The notes under the pieces: generated by a model
The model's input: the letters and a program-made list of their open reading frames with translations, nothing else
Database searches by the model: none
Told to the model about the DNA's origin: nothing
Shown here: in pieces, positions 9,011-17,615 of the stretch
How positions within the stretch are numbered: the stretch's first letter is position 1
Layout of the letters: the number at the start of each line of letters is the position of its first letter
Position numbers and translations under genes: made by a program
Source of the DNA: Telluria antibiotica
GTDB lineage: Bacteria; Pseudomonadota; Gammaproteobacteria; Burkholderiales; Burkholderiaceae_D
NCBI RefSeq assembly: GCF_011682055.1
Contig: NZ_JAAQOM010000025.1
Coordinates: 1-64,000, forward strand
Reading direction: 5' to 3'
DNA length: 64,000 nt

Positions 9011-9089
9011 GTAGGGTGGGCACCCCGTGCCCACGCGTGACGCTTGCGGTTTGCGAACGTCCGCGTGGGCACGGGGGTGCCCACCCTAC
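9011..9089. repeat. REP-like element, inverted pair (copy A)
   Basis: Two arms of about 27 bp face each other (9011-9037 and 9062-9089), identical apart from one extra C in the right arm. Each arm is itself a hairpin, GTGGGCAC-CCC-GTGCCCAC, flanked by GTAGG. The same unit recurs at 10396-10431 and 48135-48196. This fits a repetitive extragenic palindrome (REP/BIME). Confidence 0.85.
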
Positions 9090-9092
9090 GTC

Positions 9093-9098
9093 TATAAT
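9093..9098 (+). promoter_or_regulatory. Candidate -10 of the aldo/keto reductase gene
   Basis: A consensus TATAAT sits immediately downstream of the REP pair and 28 bp before the start codon. The -35 position would fall inside the right REP arm (ACGGGG) and matches poorly, so the promoter may be weak or activator-dependent. Confidence 0.45.
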
Positions 9099-9126
9099 GA
9101 CCCTACGATTATCCGGAAGACGAACG

Positions 9127-10056
9127 ATGACCCTTGCCCTGCCCCGCGACCTGTCCTGCCCGCGCATCGCCACCCGCAAGGGCGGCGGTCTCGAACTGTC
9201 CCGCATCGTTGCCGGCATGTGGCGCATGGCCGATTGGGACATGACGGTGGAGCAGCGCGTCGCCTTCATCGAGCAGTGCATCGCGCTGGGCGTCACGTCG
9301 TTCGACCATGCCGACATCTACGGCAACTACGGCGTCGAAGGCCTGTTCGGCGAAGCCCTGCGCGCGCAACCTTCGCTGCGCGACCGCATCCAGCTGATCA
9401 GCAAATGCGGCATCAAGCTGCTGTCGAACAAGCGTCCGCAGCACACCATCCAGCACTACGACACGAGCGCGGCGCACATCGTCGCATCGGCCGAGGAATC
9501 GCTGCGCCAGCTCCACACGGACCACCTGGACCTGCTGCTGATCCACCGCCCGGACCCGCTGATGGACTTCGACGAGATCGCGCAGGCATTCACGCGCCTG
9601 AAGCAGGACGGCAAGGTGCTGCACTTCGGCGTGTCGAACTTCAGCCGCCACCAGTTCGAGGCGCTCGATCGCCGCATCGCGCTGTCGACGAACCAGGTGG
9701 AATTCTCGCCGCTGCACGTGGCGCCGATGTTCGACGAGACCTTCGACGGCCTGCAGGACGTCGGCGTCGCGCCGATGATCTGGTCGCCGCTCGCCGGCGG
9801 CCGCCTGTTCACGTCGAACGACGCGAATGCGGAGAACCTGCGCCTCGTGATCAAGGACATCGCCGACCGCCTGCACCAGCCGTTCGCCAGCGTCGTCTTC
9901 GCGTGGATCATGCAGCTGCCGTCGCGCCCCATTCCGCTGACGGGCAGCGGCCGCGCGGCGGCGATCGCCGTCGCCGTCGCGGGCACGACGTTCCATCTGT
10001 CGCGCGCGGACTGGTTCATGATCCTGCGCGCCGCGCGCGGGCACGAGGTCGCGTAG
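9127..10056 (+). CDS. Aldo/keto reductase (YdhF-like)
   Basis: 309 aa TIM-barrel oxidoreductase. The catalytic tetrad can be placed: Asp and Tyr in HADIYGNYG, Lys in LISKCGIKL, His in LLIHRPDPL. It should reduce carbonyls with NADPH; the physiological substrate is unknown. A GGAAG ribosome site at 9115-9119 selects ATG 9127 over ATG 9097 or 9016. It is followed 14 bp later by a CsoR-like regulator, so the pair probably forms an operon. Confidence 0.9.
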   Translation: MTLALPRDLSCPRIATRKGGGLELSRIVAGMWRMADWDMTVEQRVAFIEQCIALGVTSFDHADIYGNYGVEGLFGEALRAQPSLRDRIQLISKCGIKLLSNKRPQHTIQHYDTSAAHIVASAEESLRQLHTDHLDLLLIHRPDPLMDFDEIAQAFTRLKQDGKVLHFGVSNFSRHQFEALDRRIALSTNQVEFSPLHVAPMFDETFDGLQDVGVAPMIWSPLAGGRLFTSNDANAENLRLVIKDIADRLHQPFASVVFAWIMQLPSRPIPLTGSGRAAAIAVAVAGTTFHLSRADWFMILRAARGHEVA

Positions 10057-10070
10057 GCCTTTCCGCCGCC

Positions 10071-10379
10071 ATGGCCGAACCCCTGAAGATCGTCGAAGGC
10101 CGCGCTCTCACGGCGCAGCAGAAGAAGGATTTGCTGAACCGCCTCGCGCGCGTGGAGGGCCAGTTGCGCGGCGTGCAGAAGCTGATCGCGCTGGCCGACG
10201 CGCCGTCCGACTGCGACGCCGTCGCCCAGCAGATGGCGGCCGCGCGCAAGGCGCTGGACCGCTCGTTCGTGCAGCTGCTCACGGCGAGCATCGTCACGCA
10301 CACGGGCAATGCGGCCGACCCCGAGGAAGCGAAAGCGGCGGCGGCGCACCTGGCGGCGCTGCTCGACAAGTTCGCCTAA
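10071..10379 (+). CDS. CsoR/RcnR/FrmR-family metal- or formaldehyde-responsive regulator
   Basis: 102 aa, all-helical DUF156 family repressor. The family signature is clear (LLNRLARVEGQLRGVQ; LDRSFVQLL). Aligning to CsoR, the first ligand Cys is kept (Cys48), but the position of the second ligand (C+25, His in CsoR and FrmR) is Ser73, and the third (C+29, Cys in CsoR) is His77. The sensed ligand therefore cannot be called. It probably controls its own operon with the aldo/keto reductase, which would fit aldehyde or metal stress. Confidence 0.85.
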   Translation: MAEPLKIVEGRALTAQQKKDLLNRLARVEGQLRGVQKLIALADAPSDCDAVAQQMAAARKALDRSFVQLLTASIVTHTGNAADPEEAKAAAAHLAALLDKFA

Positions 10380-10395
10380 TAAACCGTTACGAGTA

Positions 10396-10431
10396 GCGAA
10401 CGTCCGCGTGGGCACGGGGTGCCCACCCTAC
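10396..10431. repeat. REP-like element (copy B)
   Basis: A single arm matches the right arm of copy A, including the flanking GCGAACGTC, and contains the hairpin GTGGGCAC-GGG-GTGCCCAC except that the loop is shortened. It lies between the convergent csoR-like and pssA genes. Confidence 0.8.
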
Positions 10432-10445
10432 CGCTAACCGGGCGG

Positions 10446-11228
10446 TCACTCGCCGTCGTCGTAGACCTTTGGCGGCGCGACCTTCGTCCACCCGCCCCGC
10501 CACGCGATGTTCAAGAGCAGCGTCGCGCCGATATAAAACACGAAGAACAGCGCGAAGAAGCGCGTGCGCAGCACCGCCAGCAACACCACGCAGACGGCCA
10601 GCGCCACGAACACCGCCTTCGATTTCGGCTGCTTGGAGCTGGGGAAGCGGATCGTCGACACCATCAGCGAGCCCACCGCCACCATCAGCAGCATGACGAG
10701 GAAGGCGCCGGCCATGTCGGCCACGGGGTCGGGCCAGGCGACGACCACGGAGGCCACGCACGCGGCGCCGGCGGTGATCGGCATGCCGACGAAGTAGCGC
10801 GGGTCCGTCTTGCCGACCATCACGTTGAAGCGCGCCAGGCGCAGCGCGCCGCACGCCACGAACACGAAGCACGCGAGGCCGCCCATGCGCACGAGAGTCG
10901 GGTGCGCGGCGCCCATCTGCGCGAAGCCGTAGCAGTACAGCAGCAGGCCCGGGGCGCAGCCGAAATTCATCACGTCGGCGATCGAATCGAGCTGCACGCC
11001 GAACGCGGACTGCGTGTTGGTGGCACGGGCGACGAAGCCGTCGAGGGCGTCGAACACGCCGGCCAGCACCAGCAGGATCGCGGCCAGGCGATAGTCGGAC
11101 GGGTCGCCCACGGGGGCGTTGTCGACCGAGATCACGATGCTGCCGAAACCGCACGCGATCGACAACAGGGTCACGAAACTGGGCAGGGCAAACTTGGCGC
11201 GCGCGAGGCGGTGGCGGGTCGGGTTCAC
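10446..11228 (-). CDS. pssA: CDP-diacylglycerol--serine O-phosphatidyltransferase
   Basis: 260 aa membrane enzyme that makes phosphatidylserine from CDP-diacylglycerol and serine, on the path to phosphatidylethanolamine. The CDP-alcohol phosphotransferase motif D-G-x2-A-R-x8-G-x3-D-x3-D is complete (starting DGFVAR at residue 63, ending LDSIAD). About eight membrane helices are present. It is a class I-like (Bacillus-type) PssA, not the soluble E. coli form. It stands alone, convergent with the csoR-like gene. Confidence 0.9.
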   Translation of the reverse strand: MNPTRHRLARAKFALPSFVTLLSIACGFGSIVISVDNAPVGDPSDYRLAAILLVLAGVFDALDGFVARATNTQSAFGVQLDSIADVMNFGCAPGLLLYCYGFAQMGAAHPTLVRMGGLACFVFVACGALRLARFNVMVGKTDPRYFVGMPITAGAACVASVVVAWPDPVADMAGAFLVMLLMVAVGSLMVSTIRFPSSKQPKSKAVFVALAVCVVLLAVLRTRFFALFFVFYIGATLLLNIAWRGGWTKVAPPKVYDDGE

Positions 11229-11324
11229 TGAAATTCGTCGAAGGCTGAAGAATGGCTTATTTTACATGGGCTTACGCCGGGGCCGGGAATGCCCGCAAAC
11301 CCGTCACTCGTTGCCGTTTTCGCC

Positions 11325-11366
11325 TAGAATGGAGGCTCTATTTACCCGGCATGACGGACCTTGGGG
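11325..11366 (+). promoter_or_regulatory. Candidate -10 and ribosome site of the CAP-domain gene
   Basis: TAGAAT at 11325-11330 is the only -10-like hexamer in the pssA/CAP intergenic gap. GGGGG at 11362-11366 is a ribosome-binding site 7 bp before ATG 11374. No clear -35. Confidence 0.4.
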
Positions 11367-11373
11367 GTTTCAT

Positions 11374-12366
11374 ATGATGAGCAGAATGCATCGCGCGCGG
11401 CAGATCGCCCTCGCCATCACCGCGGCGTGGGCGCTCGTCGCCTGCGGTGGCGGCGGCAGCGGCGGCAGCACTGCGGGTGTCGGCAGCAATACCGGCAACG
11501 GAACGTCCGGCGGGTCGCCATCGACCGGGTTCTCGGGGCAGGACGCCTCTGCGCCCGTCGCCACCAACAATATCGCGACCGATGGCCTGAACTGGATCAA
11601 CTACCGGCGCAGCCAGATCGGGATGCCGGCGATGACGCACAGCGGCGTCATCGACATCGCGGCCCAAGGCCATTCCGATTACCAGCGCATCAACAACACC
11701 GTGACGCACGTCCAGACGGCCGGGAAGACGGGCTTCACGGGCGAGACACTGGCGGACCGCCTGCGCGCGGCCGGCTACACGTTCGGCTACCCCAATGCGA
11801 TCGGCGAGGTAATCTCGGCGACCAACAACGGTTCCGGTTTCTACATGGCCGAGGAGCTGATCACGGCCATCTACCACCGCTTCGTGATCTTCGAGCCCGT
11901 GTTCCAGGAAATCGGCACGGGCGCGGCGACGACGTCGGCCGGCTATAACTACTTCACCGCCGATTTCGTGACCAACAACGGCTACGGCAACGGCATCGCG
12001 GCCGGCACGATCGTCACGTGGCCGATCAACGGCCAGACCAAGGTGCCGAACAACTTCTTCAGCGATTACGAGGAACCGGATCCGGTACCAAACATCAACG
12101 AAGTGGGCTACCCCGTCAGCGTGCACACGAACCTGACGCGCAAGCTGACCGTCCAGGCCTTCACGATCCGCCAGCACGGCGCGAGCGCCGACCTGTCGAC
12201 GCGCCTGCTGGTGCAAGGCCAGGATCCCCAGATGGCCACCAACCAGTCGGCTGCCGCGATCGTCCCGCTGTCGCCGCTGGCCGCCGCCACCACCTACGAC
12301 GTCACGTTCTCGGGCGCCATCGACGGGACGCCGATCACCCGCACCTGGTCGTTCACGACGAAGTAA
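11374..12366 (+). CDS. CAP (SCP/PR1) domain lipoprotein
   Basis: 330 aa. The signal peptide ends in a lipobox (LVAC), followed by a Gly/Ser linker. The CAP domain follows (about residues 65-215, with LNWINYRRSQIGMP and GHSDYQ), and the C-terminal ~90 residues resemble a bacterial Ig-like fold (SPLAAATTYDVTFSG). Bacterial CAP proteins are secreted, and their activity is usually unknown. Tandem ATGs lie at 11374 and 11377. The frame is open upstream of 11374, but that part overlaps pssA antisense. Confidence 0.83.
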   Translation: MMSRMHRARQIALAITAAWALVACGGGGSGGSTAGVGSNTGNGTSGGSPSTGFSGQDASAPVATNNIATDGLNWINYRRSQIGMPAMTHSGVIDIAAQGHSDYQRINNTVTHVQTAGKTGFTGETLADRLRAAGYTFGYPNAIGEVISATNNGSGFYMAEELITAIYHRFVIFEPVFQEIGTGAATTSAGYNYFTADFVTNNGYGNGIAAGTIVTWPINGQTKVPNNFFSDYEEPDPVPNINEVGYPVSVHTNLTRKLTVQAFTIRQHGASADLSTRLLVQGQDPQMATNQSAAAIVPLSPLAAATTYDVTFSGAIDGTPITRTWSFTTK

Positions 12367-12382
12367 GCGCCAACCCATCCGC

Positions 12383-12991
12383 ATGCACAGTCCCGACCAC
12401 CGGTCCCAGCTCGATGCAGCCGACGGCCCCGCGGTGAACCACGCGGGCGGCGTCGCGCGCCTGATGGGCGACGACGCCCTGTTCGGGCGCGTCCTCGCGC
12501 GCTTTCGCAACGAGTACCGGCAGGCGGCGGCGGGCATCCTCGCCGCGCACCAGGACGGCAATACCCAGCTGGCGCTGCGCCTCGTGCACACGCTGAAGGG
12601 CGCTGCCGCCATGATCGAAGCGGTACCCCTGCGGCGCCAGGCGGATGCCGTGGAGCGGGCGCTGCACGAGGGCACGGGCGACGTCCACGGCAGCCTCGCG
12701 CGCCTGCAGGCGGAACTGGAGCGGGTGCTGTGCGAGCTCGATACCCTCGCCAGCACCCTGCCCGCACGCGCGGTGGCGCGCCCGGCCCGATCCCATCCGG
12801 ACGCACTGCGCACGTTGATGACGCTGCTCGACGAGGGTAACGGGGATGCGGTCGACATCGTGCGCGAGGCGGGAGACGCGCTTGCCGCAGAACTCGGGGA
12901 AGACGGTTACCGCCGGGTGGCGGACCTGGTCGAAGGTTACGACTTCGACGGTGCGCTGGAACTGCTGCGGGAACGGGTGGCGGGCGGCTGA
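12383..12991 (+). CDS. Hpt (histidine phosphotransfer) domain protein
   Basis: 202 aa. The Hpt four-helix motif is visible with the phosphorylatable histidine in LVHTLKGAAAMI (His69). The C-terminal ~75 residues (MTLLDEGNGDAVDIV onward) form a second helical region, possibly a partner-binding module. It should relay phosphate between a hybrid kinase and a response regulator encoded elsewhere. It begins 16 bp after the CAP gene. Confidence 0.8.
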   Translation: MHSPDHRSQLDAADGPAVNHAGGVARLMGDDALFGRVLARFRNEYRQAAAGILAAHQDGNTQLALRLVHTLKGAAAMIEAVPLRRQADAVERALHEGTGDVHGSLARLQAELERVLCELDTLASTLPARAVARPARSHPDALRTLMTLLDEGNGDAVDIVREAGDALAAELGEDGYRRVADLVEGYDFDGALELLRERVAGG

Positions 12992-13041
12992 CGCCCCTGG
13001 CGACCGGAGCGCGGCCGCCGGCGGGACGGATCAGCGGGTGC

Positions 13042-13254
13042 TCAGCGGTTGTATTCCGCTTCTTCGTCGAACGAATCGGCGCACGATTTGCCGCAGAAGC
13101 GGCGGACACTGTCGAGCGGTTTCTCGCAATACCAGCACGCGCCCTTGGGCGGCAGGCTCAGACGGGCCGGAACCGCCGTCGCGCCCATCGAGGCGGCGAC
13201 GATCGGCTCGGCAGGCACGCTCTGGTCCGGAACACTTTCCTGTATCGTTTCCAA
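13042..13254 (-). CDS. Small cysteine-rich putative zinc-binding protein
   Basis: 70 aa, function unknown. The C-terminal half has four cysteines in a zinc-ribbon-like arrangement, C-x2-C (CWYC) and C-x3-C (CGKSC), then an acidic tail. The first ~35 residues are low-complexity and probably disordered. It is convergent with the Hpt gene. The paired Cys pattern supports a real gene. Confidence 0.6.
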   Translation of the reverse strand: METIQESVPDQSVPAEPIVAASMGATAVPARLSLPPKGACWYCEKPLDSVRRFCGKSCADSFDEEAEYNR

Positions 13255-13585
13255 GGTTACCCCCTTACCGGCAGCACGTCAGTAACGCAGAGATTACTTT
13301 AGTGGAACACCGTGTGCATGAGAAAGCGCAAGTACGCTAGTGCTCGCTTCTGCGGTACGTGCCGTTCTGGTCGTTCAAACCAGTTTGCGCCGTTTGTGCT
13401 ACCTCTGCAACGCCTCCGGCGAACTAGTTTTCAAGAAACAACAGTCAAAAGGCCCCGACGCCATCGTCGCCGATGCCGCGCCCTTCAACTGCCGGAAATA
13501 ATAGCAGTATCGGCAACGCATGCGATTCGCCGTTCAATCGTGCGTGGCCGCCGTGTCGGATTCGCGACGCGCAGCGTGGCGACCG
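13255..13585. other. Intergenic region, no gene seen
   Basis: 331 bp between the small zinc-binding gene and the DUF1439 gene. It is less GC-rich than its surroundings. It contains short inverted motifs (CGACGCCATCGTCGCCG near 13457-13473) but no convincing ORF with a ribosome site, RNA gene or terminator. The promoter of the minus-strand gene at 13254 should lie here. Confidence 0.5.
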
Positions 13586-14164
13586 TCAGCGCGCCGGTTC
13601 CAACGTGACGAACAGCGCGCCGGGCGCCGTCTCCAGGCGGGTCGGCAAGAATTGCACGCCGGCGTAGCGCAGGTCTTCGGGATGAAAACTGTAGACCGGC
13701 ATGTCGCGCAGCAGCTGGTTCACGAGCACGTCGGCGGCACGGCCCAGTTCGCGTACGCGGTCGTTGTCCATGCCGTCGACGTCGAAGCGGTCGACGTGGG
13801 TCGCCGACAGGACGATGGCGTTGCGCGCATTGTCGAGCACGAGGTGGCCGGACAGCGCCAGCGTGCCGTCCCACGACTGGCGCAGGAATGGCGGAGACAC
13901 GTGGACGTCCAGCGTGAGGCCCACGCGGTCGGTGTCGGACAGGATTGCGAGGCGGGGCCGGGTCAGCTGCACGTCGAACAGCTGGAGCATGCGGTTACGC
14001 AGCGGGAAACGGCGCTCCAGGCCGGCCTGCAGGCGCGCCTGCGACAGCTCGACGCGGCGCGGCCCGATCATGCCCGCGCACGACGCCAGCAAGCCGGTCG
14101 CCGCCAGCGCCAGCGCGGCCTTGCCCAGCCGCCGTCTCGAGATCCCGTCCTGCGTCGTCTTCAT
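13586..14164 (-). CDS. DUF1439 lipoprotein (YceB-like)
   Basis: 192 aa. A twin-arginine-like RRR precedes a hydrophobic stretch ending in a lipobox (LLASC). The mature part fits DUF1439 (lipid-binding TULIP-like fold, as in E. coli YceB): VELSQARLQAGLERRFPL near the start and an amphipathic beta-rich body. The frame runs open further upstream, but the signal peptide starts at 14164. It is separated by 74 bp from mnmE and transcribed in the same direction. Confidence 0.8.
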   Translation of the reverse strand: MKTTQDGISRRRLGKAALALAATGLLASCAGMIGPRRVELSQARLQAGLERRFPLRNRMLQLFDVQLTRPRLAILSDTDRVGLTLDVHVSPPFLRQSWDGTLALSGHLVLDNARNAIVLSATHVDRFDVDGMDNDRVRELGRAADVLVNQLLRDMPVYSFHPEDLRYAGVQFLPTRLETAPGALFVTLEPAR

Positions 14165-14238
14165 GCCTGCCCCGTTCGTCGATGGATGGGGCAAGGCTAG
14201 CATACGTGCGGCGGGCGGCGGCTGACGCTTACTTACCG

Positions 14239-15618
14239 TTACTTGCCGATACAAAACCGGCTGAAGATCACCCCGAGCAAATCGTCCGGCGTGAACTGCC
14301 CGGTGATGCTCGACAGCTGGTCCTGCGCGAGCCGCAGCTCCTCGGCGAACAGGTCGAGCGACTGGTCGTCCTGCGCCGCGTGCTCGGCGGCGTAGCGCAA
14401 GTGCTCGCGCGCCTGGCGCAGGGCGACGAGGTGGCGTTCGCGTGCGAGGTACAGCGATTCGCCCGTCTGCTGCCAGCCCGCGATGCGCAGCAGCTCCGCG
14501 CGCAGCAGGTCGATGCCGATCTTCTCGTGCGCCGACAGGTAGATGTGGACGGCGTCGGCGCACGGCGTCACGCCCGGCTGGTGGCCCGACAGGTCGATCT
14601 TGTTCCAGATGCGCACGACGGGCACGCCGGCCGGGAACGCGGCGACGATGTCCTCATCGGCCTTGGCGGGGCCCATGCTCGCGTCGAGCAGGTGCAGGAT
14701 CACGTCCGCCTTGCCCACCTCGCCCCACGTGCGTTCGATGCCGATGCGCTCGACGACGTCGATGCCGTCGTCGATGGCGCGGATGCCGGCCGTGTCGACG
14801 ATGTTCAGCGGGATGCCCTCCACCTGGATCGTCTCGCTGACCTTGTCGCGCGTCGTGCCCGCGATCGGCGTGACGATCGCGACGTCCGATCCGGCCAGCG
14901 CGTTCAGCAGCGACGATTTACCCACGTTCGGCTGGCCCACCAGCACGACATTCAGGCCCTCGCGCAGCAGCGCGCCCTGGGCGGCCTGGCGGAACACGGC
15001 TTCCAGCGCATCGACGATGCCCTTCAACTGGCCGCGCGCATTCGATTTCTCGAGGAAGTCGATCTCCTCTTCCGGGAAGTCCAACGTGGCTTCGACGAGC
15101 ATGCGCAGGTTGATCGTCTTCTCGACCAGCTCGTGCACGACCTTCGAGAACGCGCCGGACAGCGATTGCGATGCGGACTTCGCGGCCGCTTCCGTCGACG
15201 CGTCGATCAGGTCGGCCACGGCCTCCGCCTGCGCGAGGTCGAGCTTGTCGTTGAGGAAGGCGCGGCGCGTGAATTCGCCCGGCTCCGCGAGACGCAGGCC
15301 CGCATCGCGGCCCGCTTCGAGCACGCGCGCGAGCAGCATGCGCAGCACGACGGGGCCGCCGTGGCCCTGCAGCTCCAGCACGTCCTCGCCCGTGTACGAA
15401 TGCGGGGCCTTGAAGTACAGCGCGAGGCCTTCGTCGATGACGGTGCCCGCTTCATCCTTGAACGGCAGGTAGGTGGCGTGGCGCGGGGCCAGCTTCGTGC
15501 CGGGGAACAGCGCGGCCACGAGGGGTGACAGGTCCTTGCCGGACGCGCGCACGACGCCGATGCCGCCGCGGCCGGGGGCGGTGGCGATGGCGGCGATGGG
15601 GGAAGTATCGAGTTTCAT
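14239..15618 (-). CDS. mnmE: tRNA uridine-5-carboxymethylaminomethyl(34) synthesis GTPase
   Basis: 459 aa. The N-terminal folate-binding domain begins MKLDTSPIAAIATAPGRGG. The inserted GTPase domain shows G1 GQPNVGKSS, G3 DTAG and G4 NKID, and the C-terminus ends in the invariant FCIGK with the catalytic Cys. With MnmG it modifies U34 of tRNAs reading split codon boxes. The start is ATG 15618; the frame extends upstream only through the terminator and the yidC 3' end. A terminator hairpin lies 18 bp before this start. Confidence 0.95.
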   Translation of the reverse strand: MKLDTSPIAAIATAPGRGGIGVVRASGKDLSPLVAALFPGTKLAPRHATYLPFKDEAGTVIDEGLALYFKAPHSYTGEDVLELQGHGGPVVLRMLLARVLEAGRDAGLRLAEPGEFTRRAFLNDKLDLAQAEAVADLIDASTEAAAKSASQSLSGAFSKVVHELVEKTINLRMLVEATLDFPEEEIDFLEKSNARGQLKGIVDALEAVFRQAAQGALLREGLNVVLVGQPNVGKSSLLNALAGSDVAIVTPIAGTTRDKVSETIQVEGIPLNIVDTAGIRAIDDGIDVVERIGIERTWGEVGKADVILHLLDASMGPAKADEDIVAAFPAGVPVVRIWNKIDLSGHQPGVTPCADAVHIYLSAHEKIGIDLLRAELLRIAGWQQTGESLYLARERHLVALRQAREHLRYAAEHAAQDDQSLDLFAEELRLAQDQLSSITGQFTPDDLLGVIFSRFCIGK

Positions 15619-15635
15619 GGTCGGATTGTAGTGCG

Positions 15636-15663
15636 AATAAAAAAGCCCGTGCGGACACGGGCT
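15636..15663 (-). terminator. Rho-independent terminator between yidC and mnmE
   Basis: On the minus strand an 8-bp perfect stem (AGCCCGTG / CACGGGCT, 4-nt loop, 15644-15663) is followed by six T and then ATT. It should end the rpmH-rnpA-yidD-yidC transcript. Because mnmE starts only 18 bp further on, mnmE either uses a promoter overlapping yidC or depends on read-through. Confidence 0.9.
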
Positions 15664-15692
15664 CTTCACATGGTGGCCGGAGGGCCGGCCAG

Positions 15693-17345
15693 CTACGCCT
15701 TGGGCGCGAACTTCTTGGTGATGACGTACTGCTGCGCCATCGAGATCAGGTTGTTCACGACCCAGTACAGCACGAGCCCGGACGGGAAGAACAGGAACAT
15801 GACGGAGAACGCCAGCGGCATGAACATCATCATCTTGGCCTGCACCGGATCGGCCGGCTGCGGGTTCAGCTTCTGCGTGATGAACATCGAGATCGCGTAC
15901 AGCACCGGCAGGATGAAGTACGGGTCCTTCACGGTCAGGTCGGGAATCCACAGCCAGGTCGCGCCGCGCATCTCGACGGCGGCCTGCAGCACCCAGTACA
16001 GGGCCAGGAACACCGGCATCTGCACGAGGATCGGCAGGCAGCCGCCCAGCGGGTTGATCTTCTCGGCCTTGTACAGTTCCATCGTGGCCTGCTGCATCTT
16101 GGCCGGGTCGTTCTTGAAGCGCTCGCGGATGGCTTGCATCTTCGGCGTCACCGTCTTCATCTTGGCCATGCTGCGGTAGCCGGCGGCCGACAGCGGGAAG
16201 AACAGCAGCTTGATCAGGATGGTGAAGGCCATGATGGTCCAGCCCCAGTTGCCGATCATCGAGTGCAGCCAGTTCATCGTGGCGAAGATCGGCTTGGCGA
16301 TGATCGCGGCCCATGCGTAGTCGCGCACGAGGTCGAGGCCCGGCGTCACTTTTTCCAGCAGCGACTGCACCTGCGGGCCCGAATACAGGCGCGCGGCGTT
16401 CGAGACGGTCGCACCCGGTGCGATGGTGCCCAGCGATTGGATCGTGCGGATGGCGAACAGGTCGTTACCCACCGGCTTCACTTCGATCGTGCGTGCCATA
16501 TTCGCGGTCGGGATGAACGCCGAGACGAAGAAGTGCTGCGAGATCGCGACCCAGCCATCCTTCGCGTTCTTCGCGTACTCGGCCGAGCCCTTGGCGACCT
16601 TGTCGAACGTGAGCTTCTGGTAGTGCTCTTCCGGCGTCCACAGCGTGGGGCCCGTGTAGCTGCTGTTGAAGTACGTGTCGCCTTCCGGCTTCATGCCGTC
16701 GTGCTCCAGCTGGAGGTACAGTGCCGGCGTGATCGGTGCCTGGGTCAGGTTCGTCACGTCGTGGCGCACGTCGATCACGTAGTCGTTGCGCTTGAACGTG
16801 TAGGTCTTGGTCAGGTGCACGCCACCCTGCTCCGCGTCCAGCACGACCTGCACCTGATTGTTGCCGTCCAGCGTACGCGGGCCCGGACGGACCGTGAACG
16901 GGGTGTTGTGGCTCGGCGGAGCGCCGGCCGACGTGGCGCCCGTGAGGCCGGTCTCGGCCTGGTAGACGCGCGGGCCATTGCTCTGGAACAGAACCTGGTT
17001 CTTGGTCGGGTCGACCTTGTCGCGGTACTTCAGCAGTTCCAGGCGGCGAATGATGCCGCCGGCCGTGTCGATGTCGACTTTATAGACGTCGGTCGTCACC
17101 GTGACGACCTGCGTCTTGACCGGTGCCGGTGCTGCCGGCGTGCCGGGCACGGTTGCGTCCGTGGCCGGGGCCGCGGCCGTCGGCACGTCATTCGGCTTGG
17201 CCGGGTTCGGCGCCTGCGCGACCTTGGCCGGCGGCTGCGCCGAGAACATCGACTGCTTGCCGTTGGCCACCATCCAGTCGTTCCACAGGACGACCAGCGA
17301 GACGGCGAACACGATCCACAGGATGGTACGTTTATTGATTTCCAT
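15693..17345 (-). CDS. yidC: Membrane protein insertase YidC
   Basis: 550 aa. The first helix starts MEINKRTILWIVFAVSL, followed by an Ala/Pro-rich linker, the large periplasmic P1 domain, and the conserved five-helix insertase core (from WGWTIMAFTILIK to the C-terminus, containing PAKMQQATMELYKAEKINP and GGCLPILVQMPVF). It inserts membrane proteins alone or with SecYEG. It lies 9 bp after yidD in the conserved rpmH-rnpA-yidD-yidC order. Confidence 0.96.
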   Translation of the reverse strand: MEINKRTILWIVFAVSLVVLWNDWMVANGKQSMFSAQPPAKVAQAPNPAKPNDVPTAAAPATDATVPGTPAAPAPVKTQVVTVTTDVYKVDIDTAGGIIRRLELLKYRDKVDPTKNQVLFQSNGPRVYQAETGLTGATSAGAPPSHNTPFTVRPGPRTLDGNNQVQVVLDAEQGGVHLTKTYTFKRNDYVIDVRHDVTNLTQAPITPALYLQLEHDGMKPEGDTYFNSSYTGPTLWTPEEHYQKLTFDKVAKGSAEYAKNAKDGWVAISQHFFVSAFIPTANMARTIEVKPVGNDLFAIRTIQSLGTIAPGATVSNAARLYSGPQVQSLLEKVTPGLDLVRDYAWAAIIAKPIFATMNWLHSMIGNWGWTIMAFTILIKLLFFPLSAAGYRSMAKMKTVTPKMQAIRERFKNDPAKMQQATMELYKAEKINPLGGCLPILVQMPVFLALYWVLQAAVEMRGATWLWIPDLTVKDPYFILPVLYAISMFITQKLNPQPADPVQAKMMMFMPLAFSVMFLFFPSGLVLYWVVNNLISMAQQYVITKKFAPKA

Positions 17346-17354
17346 TGGTCTTAT

Positions 17355-17615
17355 TCAGGAATGCTTGCAACCGCAAGCGGTTGGTGAGGAATGCGGATCT
17401 ACGCGAGGCGGCACGGGGTCGACGCCGCCCTCGTTCCACGGATGGCAGCGGCAGACGCGGCGCAGCGTCAGCCAGCTGCCGCGTGCGGCGCCATGCACCT
17501 GGACAGCCTCGATCGCATAACTGGAACAGCTCGGATAGAAACGGCAGTTCTGTCCGAGCATCGGAGACACCAGCAACTGGTAACCGCGCAACAGCCAGAC
17601 GAGCAACCGGTTCAT
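17355..17615 (-). CDS. yidD: Membrane protein insertion efficiency factor YidD
   Basis: 86 aa. It has the family core YQLLVSPMLGQNCRFYPSCS and the conserved CRCHPWNEGGVDPVP, with an N-terminal amphipathic helix for membrane association. It aids YidC-dependent insertion. Its start overlaps the end of rnpA by 4 bp, so translation is probably coupled. Confidence 0.94.
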   Translation of the reverse strand: MNRLLVWLLRGYQLLVSPMLGQNCRFYPSCSSYAIEAVQVHGAARGSWLTLRRVCRCHPWNEGGVDPVPPRVDPHSSPTACGCKHS

